64,000 nucleotides of DNA from assembly GCA_013339765.2 (NCBI GenBank), contig CM023448.1, forward strand, positions 326,769,441 to 326,833,440, given 5' to 3'. Below, one piece after another: positions 1 to 10,218 of the stretch. Source of the DNA: Haemaphysalis longicornis (Eukaryota > Arthropoda > Arachnida > Ixodida > Ixodidae). The notes beneath the pieces are model-generated. The model was not told where the DNA came from and did not search any database. It saw nothing but the letters and a program-made list of their open reading frames with translations. The position numbers were made by a program, and so were the translations under genes. Each line of letters opens with the position of its first letter. Positions within the stretch are counted from its first letter, which is position 1.

Positions 1-58
1 AAAGTGGGCAGCTTAAGTTTTTAGGTACCTATACATGAAAAGGGTGTACACGAAGTGG

Positions 59-222
59 TAAAGGAAGACTAGAAGGACAACGATGAAATACGGAAAGAGC
101 AGTGGAGAATTGAACACAGCTTACATAACCAAAAAAGAAGCAAGGCATATAGAAACGAACAAATGCAGAGAAAAAATGGAAGCTAAAACGTCGTAAGAGA
201 TGTACAGGGCAGAGAAACTTTA
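59..222 (+). repeat. LINE 3'-end fragment, copy 1
   Basis: This stretch matches, with many substitutions, the segment at 59966-60140. Shared words include AGGAAGACTAGAAGG, ATGAAATACGGAA and GAGATGTACAGGGC. In the better copy the reading frame continues into a Cys/His motif typical of the end of non-LTR retrotransposon ORF2, so this is a short scrap of the same LINE tail. Its frame is interrupted by a stop near 195. Nothing else recognisable lies between 1 and 424. Confidence 0.65.
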
Positions 223-424
223 TCTTGAATTGCTGATTGTAATATCAAAATTAATTGTCTCATAAATATACATTTGTAAAGGTTGAAGTTTTGAACATTT
301 CTGAAGGTTTCAGATTAAGGGTGAGAGAGAGAACTAACTTCCAGCAAATGGCTGTCGTAATTGAATACTATCCAAATACTATCCAAAATGGCTCCCCGAT
401 TGGGTGATCATGTTGGAGTCAGTA

Positions 425-575
425 GTATTAACTTTATGGGTCCAATTGGGCCAACTGGCGATCCTATTCGAGCAAATGGGACCAATTCGGATCGCTCCAA
501 TAGGTCCAAATGGACCAATTGGGTTGCCATTTGGACCCATTGGGTTGCAAATTGGACCAATTGGTCGGCCAATGG
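425..575 (+). repeat. Degenerate 9-bp tandem repeat (GGACCAATT/GGTCCAATT words)
   Basis: The tract is built from overlapping words GGTCCAATTGGG, GGACCAATT and CATTTGGACCC, with a period near 9 bp and internal dyad symmetry (GGACCAATTGGTC-like). One frame (404-589) reads as Gly-Pro-Ile-Gly triplets that superficially resemble collagen. The frame is short, has no splice context and is not continuous with other coding sequence, so I treat it as a simple repeat. Confidence 0.6.
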
Positions 576-588
576 TTTTTTTCGGCTA

Positions 589-728
589 GGCGACAGCTCT
601 CTTTCAACCATCCCACAGTAAGAGAGCTGCGCCGCAGTGGCAGCCGCAGGCTGGCAAGAAGGCGACAGCTCTCTTTCAACCATCCCACAGTCATCACCGG
701 CCGCTATGGCCATCACCGGCCGCTATGC
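589..728 (+). repeat. Short direct duplications (31 bp and 17 bp units)
   Basis: A segment beginning GGCGACAGCTCTC and ending CATCCCACAGT occurs at 589-619 and again at 661-691. Directly after it, CATCACCGGCCGCTATG occurs twice in tandem (about 694-727). These are local direct duplications with no gene. From 729 to 1120 I see only a short CA-rich stretch (769-790) and no supported feature. Confidence 0.75.
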
Positions 729-1121
729 GAGACTGGGAAGCTGTGTGCATGTTCACGGCTTCACGCGCATACACACACACCCCCACACTTGTTGGCTGCG
801 CACTATCGGCCCCACACAAAGAACACACGGGGCCCATAACATGTAGGGGCCTGAATTCCTTGTCTGTCTGTTGCGGCCTCACTGTACTGTCATTCACCAC
901 GCACCGGGCAAAAAGTACACAGAAGTTGCGTCCCTGAATTCTTTCTCACATAATACCGGACGACTGAAAAAAAAATCGTGAAAAAATTTAACAAAATTAC
1001 CTAATGGTGACGATAACATCACGTTTAATGGCGCAAGGCCGACAATTGTCGGCGTTGGAGAAATCCCAACAGACATTCAGGCTGTTGGACCGACAGTCAA
1101 TCCGGAAATTCGGCATATCGG

Positions 1122-1206
1122 TCTGTTGGTCTGATGGCAGTCTGTTGGTCTGAATGCAGTCTGTTGGTCTGAATGCAGTCTGTTGGTCTGAATGCAGTCT
1201 GTTGGT
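1122..1206 (+). repeat. 19-bp tandem repeat, about 4.5 copies
   Basis: The unit TCTGTTGGTCTGAATGCAG is repeated at 1141, 1160 and 1179. A variant copy (GATG instead of GAATG) lies at 1122 and a partial copy at 1198. The units are identical apart from the first, so the array is young or homogenised. The open frame across it on the minus strand is a consequence of the repeat. From 1207 to 1780 I see no supported gene. Confidence 0.9.
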
Positions 1207-1789
1207 GAAGCTATAGGTCCGATGACGAGATTGACTTAGGACACATGCTGTGAGGTGTGGAACTGGTTTACAAGTTTGGCAAGCATGTAGGCCTTTTAGC
1301 AAAATAAAAATAGAGGAGTTCATTTTGTGCTGCTCACTTATTTATTTGCGCTGCATGTCGCCGAGCTTTTGCGAAAGGTGCTTTCGCACCACCTTTATCC
1401 TTGCTTCAGTGGGCTCCGCAGACGCAGTCCTAGCCACACAGATCTGAAAAAAGAGCTGTAGATAGAGAGAATAATTAAGGGTTCAATGACCTTGTGAACA
1501 AAAGACAATGTGGTAAAAGGGTAACAAATATTGCCAAACAGGTTGCCAGTAAAAAGCAACACTTTGGGGAATAAACTAATACCCTGCAGCTTTTTTTCTT
1601 GTAAGCTAACACATGCTGGGCCTGCATCAAACCATTATTCATGAATGGCATTCAGGCACAATGTGAGACCATTTATTGTGCCAGAAGTTTCATATTAGGG
1701 GATGCTTGCTTTTGCTAAATTATGAGTTAGCTATGAGTTCTGATGCCAGATATCACATGCAATACCTTTCAGGGATGCGACCTTCTCTG

Positions 1790-2110
1790 GTATAAGGGCT
1801 GGTTTGGGCTTCGTTTTTGCATGGCCCTTGTTCACTTCGTTCCGGTGCTACATTAATCTTCTGTGCAGATTGCCTGTTTCGCCAATGTACACTGATTTGC
1901 ATTCGGCGCACGGAATCTAATAAACAACACCGGGAAGCTTGAAGCGCGAGAGGGGGTCTTTCACGCTGACAATGTCAGAACGTAGCTTGCTAGTGGGCAC
2001 GTGCTCGATGTGAACACTGTGTTTCTTGAAAATGCGTGCAAAAGCTTGATTGATGTGTAGGACGAGAATTGAAGCACGTTTTGACACAGGCCTTGTGGAC
2101 GCTTCTGCCT
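1790..2110 (-). pseudogene. Degraded Penelope-like element, GIY-YIG endonuclease part
   Basis: Read on the minus strand, 1850-1935 gives the start of a GIY-YIG endonuclease as found at the C-terminus of Penelope-like reverse transcriptases: GVVY, a stop, IPCAECKSVYIGETGN, then HRRLM. The same Val-Val-Tyr, Cys-x2-Cys and Gly-Glu-Thr-Gly pattern is seen in the better copies at 7-10 kb. In-frame stops show it is dead. Its upstream part (1930-2110) is repeated in opposite orientation at 2170-2345, forming an inverted pair. Confidence 0.75.
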
Positions 2111-2169
2111 GCTAATGTCAATGCGGATTCCTGCTAGTCGCCCTCTTCGCTTCTTTTTGAATATAATGC

Positions 2170-2345
2170 TTTAGACAGCCACAAGGACTGCATCAAAACG
2201 TGCAGTAATTACCTACGTCCCACACATCAGTGAAACTCTCGCACTCATTTTCAAGAAACGCAGTGCATACATCGTGCATGTGCCCACTAGCAAGCTGCAT
2301 TCTGACATTGTCAGCGTGAAAGACCCCCTCTCATTCTCCAAGATG
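2170..2345 (+). pseudogene. Inverted partner fragment of the Penelope-like element
   Basis: This segment is the reverse complement, with substitutions, of about 1930-2060. Shared words include CCCACTAGCAAGCT and TCTGACATTGTCAGCGTGAAAGA. It corresponds to the stretch between the reverse transcriptase and the GIY-YIG domain. It carries no complete domain. The tail-to-tail arrangement with the minus-strand fragment mimics the larger inverted pair at 7287-10317. Confidence 0.7.
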
Positions 2346-2437
2346 CTTCCTGAAAATGCACTTCCTAAATCAATATAAGCTGTATCAGTATTAAGCCAAA
2401 AGGGATTAACCTATATAAAAAGTACACACTGCATGAT

Positions 2438-4123
2438 TAAAGGGACACTGAAGTGAATTTGTCAAGCTCCCGTTTTTGCTTGCACTGTGTAGACTGGCTC
2501 AAATTAGCACACTTTTCATCGTTTTTACGATTGACAAATCGGTAATTATTTTACAAAGCGCGAAAGAAGAAAAACTACCATGCGCGGTTTGCGGCGGCCG
2601 CACCAACTAAAGCTGTGACGTTAGGAGGAGCGGGCACCGTGATTGGACGATGCCCAAGGTGAGCAACCAAACAAGTTTCGGTTTAGGTTTCGGTTCTGTA
2701 AAACACAACCGGTGGCGTTGTTGGATGGGCATTCTCAATGACTCAGTAATCATCGTACCGCGCTTCTGCCATGTTGTCAGCTGTAAAAATGCATAAAGAT
2801 AAGCCTCCTAGGACGGCTTGGAATCGTAGCATTCACTAGCCGAAACCTACGCAGTGCATGAACGCCCTCCGCGTACCCGTAGACGCCCAAATGTCATGCG
2901 CTTTTCCCCCATAATTGGAGCTTGCCTCCCTCATGCCTCTATCGTAAAAAGCGTGTTCGCACCAGGCCAAGGGTCTGTTCATTCTGGCCTCTGCCCACTG
3001 CCTGCAAGCAGTCGGTGCTTATGGCAACAGCACGCCAACGAGAACTCGCTAGCGCGCCATGCATGTGCCAGCCTGCGCGCGTTTTGTGAACTAGTTCGTG
3101 TAGCCATGAAAGTTGCGGCCCAAAAAAAGGTGAACTCAATATAGAAAACATCGGCGGAAAACAAAAAAGTTAACTTACAAAAATAAAAAGCACGTACCCG
3201 CGGGGATTCGAACTCGTGACTTGCAAAACATTTGCGGTGACATACCCAGCGCCCCAGACTACTGAGCCACGGAGCGGGATGCGAAGGCCTTGCTAATATA
3301 GGGTATATATTGTACAACCGGTTTACACTTTTATTTAGTTTTGGCATTTCAAGCAGCTTAGGTGACTATTTGTTGTACTGCGATCGTGCAGTAAGCGTCG
3401 CCCGAGTTTCGACGGTAGCTTACGTCTAGCAATTGCATTTCGTAGACGGAAAAGCGTTCGCAGATGCGTAGTCGTGCTGCTGACCGCTGTGCTTGTTCGC
3501 CCAGCGCAAAAAAGTGCTTCCCGCGCCCTAGTTTTACGCTGTACGGTAAAAATATCAGTTGATTTTATTTCCTTAGTACCTATATTGACTTCGCTGACTC
3601 TTCTCCCGCCTTCAAGAGGCCTTATATTTTCCTACTGGCGTACCAGTCAGCGAAGCGTCGCATGTGCGCTTGTGCAGCACTTGTGTGAAGCGAATTGACT
3701 TGGAGCTAGATACAGTGTACAAACACAACCAAGTAAAGAAGGCACATTCTTCCATTCACAAACGTGTCCTGGCTTCGTTTCAACTAAGCGAACGAATTGC
3801 GACCAAGCAATTTTTTTTTAACCTCCTTGATTGCGACGACTCGCCGGCGGCCGGCGGGACTCTGTCGGCCGGGGAGCCGTGCAGTAGCGCAGCCGTGGCG
3901 CAGCCAATTGCCAGCTCATCCCCTCCTGACGTCACACGAAAACGCCACAGAAAATGGGCGAGCGTAAAGAGAGGAGGACAGCGTTTTCGAATTAGTTTTT
4001 CTACTAAATAAAATCGCGTAAACGCGCCTAGAGTGGTCGAAACATGGCCTGGGGACTCCGGACTACAATTTGCGCTAGTAATCCCGCAATGTTTACATAT
4101 CACTTCAGTGTCCCTTTAAATGA
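2438..4123. mobile_element. 1.7-kb element with TTAAAGGGACACTGAAGTGA terminal inverted repeats
   Basis: The left end (2439-2458) reads TTAAAGGGACACTGAAGTGA. The right end (4102-4122) is its reverse complement with at most one or two changes. The right 0.75 kb of the element recurs in opposite orientation at 61580-62338. No transposase was recognised; the open frames shared by both copies (for example the one starting MICKHCG on the minus strand at 4103) resemble no family I know. It is best called a non-autonomous DNA element of unknown superfamily. A tRNA-like SINE head lies inside it. Confidence 0.75.
3185..3285 (-). repeat. tRNA-derived sequence (SINE head) inside the TIR element
   Basis: On the minus strand a box A-like TGGCTCAGTAGTCTGGGG is followed about 45 bp later by a box B-like GAGTTCGAATCC, then CCGCGGG. 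This spacing is right for a tRNA-derived RNA polymerase III promoter. A functional tRNA is unlikely because the acceptor stem does not close convincingly and the sequence sits within mobile DNA. Confidence 0.5.
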
Positions 4124-4559
4124 TAGCCAAGCAGGAGGATAACAGGATGAGCACAAAACTTGTTCTTTGAAGAAGCAACAACACATGTACTTCTCATCAT
4201 TACTCTCAACAGATAGATCACTCTGTCGTCCTCGTGTCCCCGTCCTCATGTAATCATGCAGTAAGTGTATTTTTCAAATTATCAAGAATCGACGAGCCAG
4301 CACCTTGTGCAACTTAATGTTATAAGATCTACAGTGTGCCTTATAGCAGTACGCAGTACATCTTTAATGTTGATGTTGTGTCTACCAGTGCTTCTTTTTT
4401 TTAATCGAATTTTTTGCTAGCAAATCCACCTAAAGCATATTTGATTAGCATTGTGAAAAATCTCCCAACTGTCATGATTTAGGTCCATGTTAAAAATCTC
4501 CAACTGGTTTAAATTATTCAGTAGCTTTACACAACGGCATGCCTGATAGCCGAGATATG

Positions 4560-4814
4560 TCCTTGGTGTGTAGCTCAGTGGCTAAGGCGTTGCGCTGCTG
4601 AGCGCGAGGTCGCGGGTTCGATTCCCGGCCGCGGCGGCCGCTTTTCTGATGGAGGCGAAAAGCAAAAACGCCCGTGTGTACGAGATTTCGGCGCACGTTA
4701 AAGATCCCCAGGTGGTCAAAATTAATCCGGAGCCCTCCACTACGGCGCGCCTCATCGCCTGCGTTGCGTCGGCGCGTTAAACCCTACAATCAATCAATCA
4801 ATCCTTGGTGTGTA
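4560..4814 (+). mobile_element. tRNA-derived SINE with 13-bp target site duplication
   Basis: The head has box A (TAGCTCAGTGGC, 4571-4582) and box B (GGTTCGATTCC, about 4615-4625), followed by a body containing AAAGATCCCCAGGTGGTCAAA and a (CAAT)n tail ending at 4801. The 13-mer TCCTTGGTGTGTA flanks it at 4560-4572 and 4802-4814, a perfect target duplication. It is the best-preserved copy here; related copies are at 6095-6325 (diverged), 8916-9160 (minus), 44825-44940 (truncated) and 61175-61320. The style matches tick SINEs such as those called Ruka, but I have not aligned it. Confidence 0.9.
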
Positions 4815-4980
4815 AAACCTTCCATATTTTACACAGTGTATAGCCATTAGCAGGATGTGATGCAATTTGCTTCGCACTTCCATTTTTCTCTTATAGTGCC
4901 AATGACATCAAGTATGTCCAGTTTTATTTGTGTCTTGTGCAGAAATAAGTGGAAATCATACATTTTAAGTTAACATTTAC

Positions 4981-5208
4981 CACAGAGTAAAATGGAGCAA
5001 GTTGCTTGGATGCTGAGATGAACGATTCCCACACTAAATCGAACAAAGCTGCAGGAGAAGATCGCAGATATAAGCAAATACAGCCCAAAGCATTTTTATA
5101 TTTGTCGGAGCCAAAATCGTCCAGCTTCTTGCTCCTTCTCATAGGGTTATTATGCCCTAATAGCCTCTCAATTGCTTGGTAGCACGAGAGCAGCAGCGCA
5201 GACTCCAT
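4981..5208 (-). CDS. Possible exon of an unrecognised protein
   Basis: The minus strand is open from at least 5208 and reads like ordinary protein, with mixed hydrophobic and charged residues, including LSCYQAIERLLG and KLDDFGSDKYKNALG. It ends at a good donor (GTG then GTAAAT) with the cut at 4981, in phase 0 relative to the ATG at 5208. The frame is open upstream of that ATG, so the true start or acceptor may lie further right. No family was recognised and no partner exon was found. A chance open frame is possible. Confidence 0.25.
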
Positions 5209-5517
5209 TTGTATGGTTGGAAAGGCGCGCCGACAGCGGTGCGAATAATGCGGTTCATTTCGTGCTAGCTCAGTGCTGTTCCTGTTGCCTGATTTTATTG
5301 TTTCTGTGTTGCTTCAAACGATCATGGCTGGAGTTACAAAAATTTTGGCTCTCAAGCCTGCGGTGACATTTTAAGTGGTAATGGTGTGTGAGACGAGGCA
5401 CTGGTGTTACCATGGCATCCATGCCTGCTGCATGCTTGTGGAGTGTGAGGCAAGTTGGGGTGCTTGAATGACACTTGTGATGGCTTGAAGACGTCACCAT
5501 CCTCGGTCTGAGCTAGT

Positions 5518-5690
5518 GAAGCTGAGAGCAACACCGTGAGCCGGCCTAGTTGTAATCTATCCATGGCACCGATTGCGCAAAAAACAACAAGGACAAAGAA
5601 GGAAATGACAAGGACGAGCGCACTCGTCCTTGTCGTTTCTTTCTTCGTTCTTGTTGTTTTTTGCGCAATCGGTGCCATGGAAGCTGAGAG
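5518..5690 (-). mobile_element. Foldback element A with 11-bp flanking direct repeats
   Basis: The palindrome at 5560-5681 runs from TCCATGGCACCGATTGCGCA to its reverse complement. Both arms contain AACAAGGACAAAGAAGG-like sequence and the centre is GACGAGCGCACTCGTC. GAAGCTGAGAG flanks the unit at 5518-5528 and 5680-5690. On the minus strand the hairpin is followed by a tail with ACAACTAGGCC (5541-5554), matching the tail motif of elements B to E. It has no coding capacity; open frames on both strands are products of the palindrome. Confidence 0.8.
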
Positions 5691-5832
5691 ATTGTGTGCA
5701 ACCAAAGCGTGCGACGGAAATCATCGCAAGATATGCATGTGTTCAAAATTAGGTGCTGTGGTGACGACCCACTGATTTGGGCAGACGAAGAGAAAATTGT
5801 GAACGAAACAATAGTCAAAGGGGAATAAATAT

Positions 5833-5980
5833 AAAACATGGTTAAGTAGCGCGGTAAAGACGGGACAACAAAGGAGACCACACAGGACCAGCGCTAGTCC
5901 TGTGTGGTCTCCTTTGTTGTCCCATGTTTACTGCGCTGTTTAACCGTGTTTCACAGTTCGAACCAACTAGCGCAAATTTA
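5833..5980 (+). mobile_element. Foldback element B
   Basis: The arms at 5833-5951 are nearly perfect: AAACATGGTTAA on the left pairs with TTAACCGTGTTT on the right. The inner arms contain GGGACAACAAAGGAGACCAC and the centre is GGACCAGCGCTAGTCC. The tail motif ACCAACTAGCGCAA follows at 5962-5975. AAACAGCGCA occurs in the outer arm, as in element C. Confidence 0.8.
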
Positions 5981-6094
5981 TGCATTGTGAAGAAATAGTT
6001 GGAAGCCCCCAGTTTATGACAAGTGACCCTCCACAGCAAGCTCACCTCAAAATTCCCAAACAGCCCAGGTTGGTACCTAATCGGGCTTGCCTCA

Positions 6095-6325
6095 TGCCCA
6101 TCTCGTCAAAGTAGCGGCGGTCTATAGTGGCCAAAACGTTGCACTGCTAAGGCCACAGATGCAGGTCTAATCCTAGCTACAGCAGTCACTTTTGTAGTTG
6201 AAGCTATAAACAAGAATGCCTGTGTGTTGAGATTTTGGTGTGTTGAGTGTCTCCAGGTGATCTAAATGAATCCAGAGCCCACCACATTACGTGGCGCATA
6301 GCCTCATTACGTAGCTTTGAAGCAA
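6095..6325 (+). repeat. Diverged SINE copy
   Basis: The order of recognisable words follows the SINE at 4573-4801: a tRNA-like head with GTGGCCAAAACGTTGCACTGCTAAGG replacing box A surroundings, GTGTGTTGAGATTTTGG, CTCCAGGTGATCTAAATGAATCC, then GCGCATAGCCTCATTACG. It is strongly mutated and has lost the tail. From 6326 to 7154 I see AT-rich sequence with no supported gene. Confidence 0.6.
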
Positions 6326-7154
6326 TAAACACCCTAAATTTGCATTCTTTGTTTTGTTGTCAAAGTATAGCTTTTAAATAAAGGGAGAATGCTTTTTGGT
6401 TTTTATACGCACATGTTTAACACTCAGACCAATTTTGAATTTCCGCAGATGCGGTCCGACTGATCGAAAGGATGGACTTTGCTTCCCTTCAAGATATCCT
6501 GCCAGCCATCCAAGGATGGCGCAAGAATTGCCCAGCCAGGCTTCAAAATGCTTCAAAGAGGTACAGGACTTTAAAAGTTTATTCTACCCACTCTGCATGT
6601 TCTTTAGAGGTGTAGCATAACTGAATCAACCTTAGAGAAAAAAAAAAGTCGCAGAAGCCAGTGGTTATCCCGAATTTGCTCCAAACAGGCGGGGAAACAT
6701 TTTCTTTTCTACTTTGAAACACAAAGTGCACGGACACCTCCCTCGAAAAAAAAAAAAAATGCTTGGGCTATTTCCAGTGGCCACAATGCTGAACTAACTT
6801 GAATCACAATGAGCCTTTTACACACATATTTACCAAGTTCTGATCAATATTCAAACATGTTTTTGCGTGGATTTTTGATAGTACTTAGTTTGCTTTGCTT
6901 TGTTGACTGAAAGCATATTTAAAATTAATAAAGTAAATAACCTGAAAATGTAAAAATTAAAGAAAATGTACTTTATTCTTTATTTGCTTCTCCCCTTGAG
7001 CCACCCAATTCACCCCACATTATTAGTATGCTCAGTATAGTTAGGGTTGTCCGTTTTCGGGTTTTATATATTGTTAAAATTGGCTGGTAAAAATCACCTT
7101 CTATTTTTCAAACTCATAATCGGAGACAAATCTGACTTTTATGTAAAACCATTC

Positions 7155-7285
7155 TGAAATATGTGTTTTTTATGTTAAATATTCAGATGTACTAATTAAT
7201 GCACTCAGTTTGTTTTATCAGTAGGCAATTTGTGTTTTTTCGTGTTAAATCTACAGATGTACTACGTAATGTACTCAGTTTATTT
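7155..7285 (+). repeat. Tandem duplication of about 75 bp
   Basis: The block TGTGTTTTTTATGTTAAAT..CAGATGTACTAATTAATGCACTCAGTTTGTTTTAT is repeated at 7229-7285 with small changes (TGTGTTTTTTCGTGTTAAAT, CAGATGTACTACGTAATGTACTCAG). It abuts the outer end of the minus-strand Penelope-like copy. Confidence 0.75.
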
Positions 7286-7286
7286 T

Positions 7287-8590
7287 ATGAGGACGAAGAT
7301 GCGGTCGCTGACCAAGTCAAGGTAAAAACACAGACGTTTCGGGACCCGTACGGGTTCCTTGATCACACTAAGCCGGCGAGAGCGGTAACTCGCTTATAAT
7401 TCTAAAATGTGACATAATGTGTAGCTTGCAGGCAGATTGCCATCTGTCGTATTGATAGTCTCCTCGGTCGTTTGAATAAACACGGATTCCAAAAGTAGTC
7501 TCGTGGTTGAATTCTTTTCCTTGGCTATTATAGCGGCGTTATCCCAATCGATGGAATGGCCATGATTATCGGCGTGCTCGGCCAGGGTGTTCGGCACTTT
7601 CCTGTTCTTGCCTGCGTCCCTTTGATGTTCCTTTAATCTCCTGATGAAGTTGCCAGTTTCGTCGATATAACTGCAGCTGCAGTCTGCACATGGTATCTTG
7701 TAGACAACACCGGGGTATCTCTTGCTGTCCAAGCAATCTGTCACGTTCATAAGCTGATTTCTCTGCTTGTTGGACGGCATGTGCGCAACGCGGTCATGCC
7801 TTGCAAAGATACGGCTTAGAGCTTCGCTGACCCCAGGAGCCTATGGATGCCGGCACGTCTTCGAAATGACTTGCCCTGGGATGGCCTGGAATTGAGGACA
7901 CGATCTTCAACATTCTTAATAAATTTCTCCGGATACCCGCTCATCAATAATTCTTGATGTATTGTCTAAAGTTCTTTCCTCGTTTCGTCGTCACTTGAGC
8001 AAATACATGTTGCCCACGTCACAAGAGAAGAAGCGACAGATTGCTTGTGACAGACTGGGTGGCACGAATTAAAATTCAGGTAATGGCTGGTATGCGTCGC
8101 TTTCCTGTGCACAGCAAACGAAATGTTCCGGTACGGTTCATCTGGACATCGAGGAAAGGAAGGCGGCTGTCACATTCAATTCCTCTGTGAACTGGATGGC
8201 GGCTTCAATCGGGTTGAGAAGAAGCAGGAGTTGTGGGCATCTTTCCTATTGATAATGCAGAAGCAGTCGTCCACGTAGCGGACGAACATCTTGAGCTTGG
8301 GAGCGAAATCGGCGGGAAATTCTGCTGAATGACCTCCATGACCAAATTTGCAGTAGTGACGGATCTGGAAGCTCCCATGGCAGTTCCGTGGATCTCCTTG
8401 TAAAACTGCCCGCGGTAGGTGAAGTACGTGTAGCTTAAGCAAAATTCCAGAAACTCACACGTGTTCTACCTCCAAAGGTGTGCGTTCCGCGAGCGTCTTG
8501 TCTGCCAGCAGGACCTCCTTGCATGTTGCTGCGTCCAAGTCTACAGGAACCGAAGATAAGAGCGAGTTGACGTCGCAGGACACCATTACG
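7287..8590 (-). pseudogene. Penelope-like element, minus arm (RT palm and GIY-YIG endonuclease)
   Basis: Penelope-like elements encode a reverse transcriptase fused to a GIY-YIG nuclease. On the minus strand this copy shows, in order, an RT segment with the catalytic YVDD box (FVRYVDDCFCIINRKDA, about 8290), a connecting region broken by frameshifts, and a GIY-YIG domain at 7780-7394. The last has GVVYKIP, CADCSCSYIDETGN, a downstream RLKEHQRD, and LLLESVFIQTTEETIN for the conserved glutamate region. The expected YIGETG reads YIDETG, a change in a signature glycine. The N-terminal part is missing. It is the reverse complement of 8781-10317 at high identity. Confidence 0.85.
7333..7366 (-). 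ncRNA. Degenerate hammerhead-like core of the Penelope-like element
   Basis: Just 3' of the endonuclease frame, the minus strand reads GTGATCAAGG, a GGAACCCGTACGGGTCC hairpin, then CGAAACGTC. Penelope-like elements are known to carry hammerhead ribozyme motifs, whose core is CTGATGA, stem II, GAAA. The stem and CGAAAC half match; TGATCA replaces CTGATGA, so cleavage activity is doubtful. The same arrangement is at 10219-10253 on the plus strand. Confidence 0.4.
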
Positions 8591-8671
8591 CCGAAAGTAC
8601 ATAAGTTCGGCGTACCGCTATGGCCCACCGTCGACTTTACAAGGTCACCACTGCACTGACTTTCCAGATAC

Positions 8672-10192
8672 TACCAACATGAAGTGTTGGGCCCGCTCGC
8701 TGGAAAAACGGCAACACACACTGCCAATTTGTCAGCTTTCGTGGAGAAAAGTGCGTGACATTTCCCTGGATGAAGGTGACGTAACGGTGTCCTTCGACGT
8801 CAAGTCGCTCTTCACTTCGGTCCCGGTCGACTTGGCCGTAGCGACATGCAAGGAGGTCCTGCTAGAGGACGAAACGCTCGTGGAACGCACATCTTTGGAG
8901 GTAGAACATGTGTGTTGAATGATTGATTGATTGTAGGGTTTAACGTGCTGAGGCAACGCAGGTGATGAGGCGCACCGTAGTGAGGGTCTCCGGTTTATTT
9001 TGACCTCCTGGGGATCTTTTACATGCGCTAAAATCTCGTACACAGGGGCGTTTTTGCTTCTCACCTCCATCAGAAAAGCGGTTGCAGCAGCCGGGAAGCG
9101 AACCCGCGGCCTCCTTGCTCAGCAGTACAACGCCTTAGTCACTGAGCCACCATGGCAGGTTAGAACACGTGTATGAGTTGCTTGAATTTTGCTTAAGCAA
9201 CACGTACTTCTCCTACCGCGGGCAGTTTTACAAGGAGATCCACGGAACTGCCATGGGAGCTTTATATCTGTAACTACTGCAGATTTGGTCATGGAGGTCA
9301 CTGAGCCGAAGACCCTCATCGATTTCGCTCCCAAGCCGAAGATATTTGTCCTCTACGTGGACGACTGCTTCTTCATTATCAATAGGAATGATGCACCGCG
9401 GCTTCTGCTTCTGAACTCGGCAGAAGCCACCATCCAGTTTACAGCAGAATATGAGTGTTACAGCAGCCTTCTTTTCCTTGATGTCCAGGTGAACCGTACC
9501 AGAACTAGCCTTTCGTTTGCTGTGCACAGGAAAGCTACGCATACGGGACATTACCTGAATTTTAATTCGTGCCACCCAGCCTGTCACAAGCAATCTGTCG
9601 CTTCGTCTCTTGTGACGCGGGCAACACGTATTTGCTCAAGTGACGACGAAATAAGGAAAGAACTTCAGACAATACAGTTTATTAAGAATGTTGAAGAATC
9701 CCAGGCCACCCCAGGGCAAGTCATTTCGAAGACGCGTTGGCATCCATACATTCCTGGGGTCAGCAACGCTAAGCCGTATCTTTGCAAGGTATGACCTTCG
9801 TGTTGCGCACATGCCGTCAAACAAGCTGAGGAATCAGCTTGTGAACGTGACAGATTGCTTGGACAGCAAGAGATACCCCGGTGTTGTCTACAGATACCAT
9901 GTGTAGACTACAGCTGCAGTTACATTGACGAAACTGGCAACTTCATCGGATACAGGAACATCAAAGGGACGCAGGCAAGAACAGGAAAGTGACGAACACG
10001 CTGGCCGAGCACGCCAATAATCATGGTCATTCCATCGATTGGGATAACACCGCTATAATAGCCAAGGAAAAGAATTCAACGACGAGACTACTTTTGGAAT
10101 CCACGTTTATTCAAACGACCGAGGAAACTATCAATACGACAGATGGCAATCTGCCTGCAAGCTACACATTATGTCACATTTTAGAATTATAA
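8672..10192 (+). pseudogene. Penelope-like element, plus arm (RT and GIY-YIG endonuclease)
   Basis: This is the longer copy. Motif A of the RT is visible at 8781-8860 (VSFDVKSLFTSVPVDLA). Motif C is at about 9345-9385 (FVLYVDDCFFIINR). A conserved stretch follows (FLDVQVNRTRTSLSFAVHRK), then a post-RT region to 9794. After a frameshift near 9790 the endonuclease begins (KRYPGVVYRYHV, SYIDETGNFI) and ends at 10192. The frame is split by a SINE (8916-9160) and at least two frameshifts. It cannot be active. It is inverted relative to the copy at 7287-8590, with about 190 bp between the arms. Confidence 0.85.
8902..9175 (-). mobile_element. SINE inserted into the Penelope RT domain
   Basis: A minus-oriented copy of the 4573-4801 SINE family, with the (TTGA)n tail at 8920-8932 and box B/box A near 9100 and 9145, interrupts the RT. 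The flanks TAGAACATGTGT (8902-8913) and TAGAACACGTGT (9161-9172) are the target duplication. The undisrupted site is visible in the opposite arm at 8455-8475, proving that the SINE came after the Penelope copy and allowing a clean before/after comparison. Confidence 0.9.
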
Positions 10193-10218
10193 GCGAGTTA
10201 CCGCTCTCGCCGGCTTAG

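Noticed and set aside
404..589. Collagen-like open frame (GPIG repeats)
   Set aside because: The Gly-Pro pattern is produced by a 9-bp DNA repeat; the frame is short and has no splice signals or neighbouring collagen exons.
4571..4640. Functional tRNA gene at the SINE head
   Set aside because: Boxes A and B are good, but the sequence runs into a SINE body and (CAAT)n tail with a target duplication, so it is a retroposon promoter and not a tRNA gene.
5352..5881. Overlapping open frames on both strands with hydrophobic runs resembling membrane proteins
   Set aside because: They read through the palindrome of foldback element A and mirror each other on the two strands.
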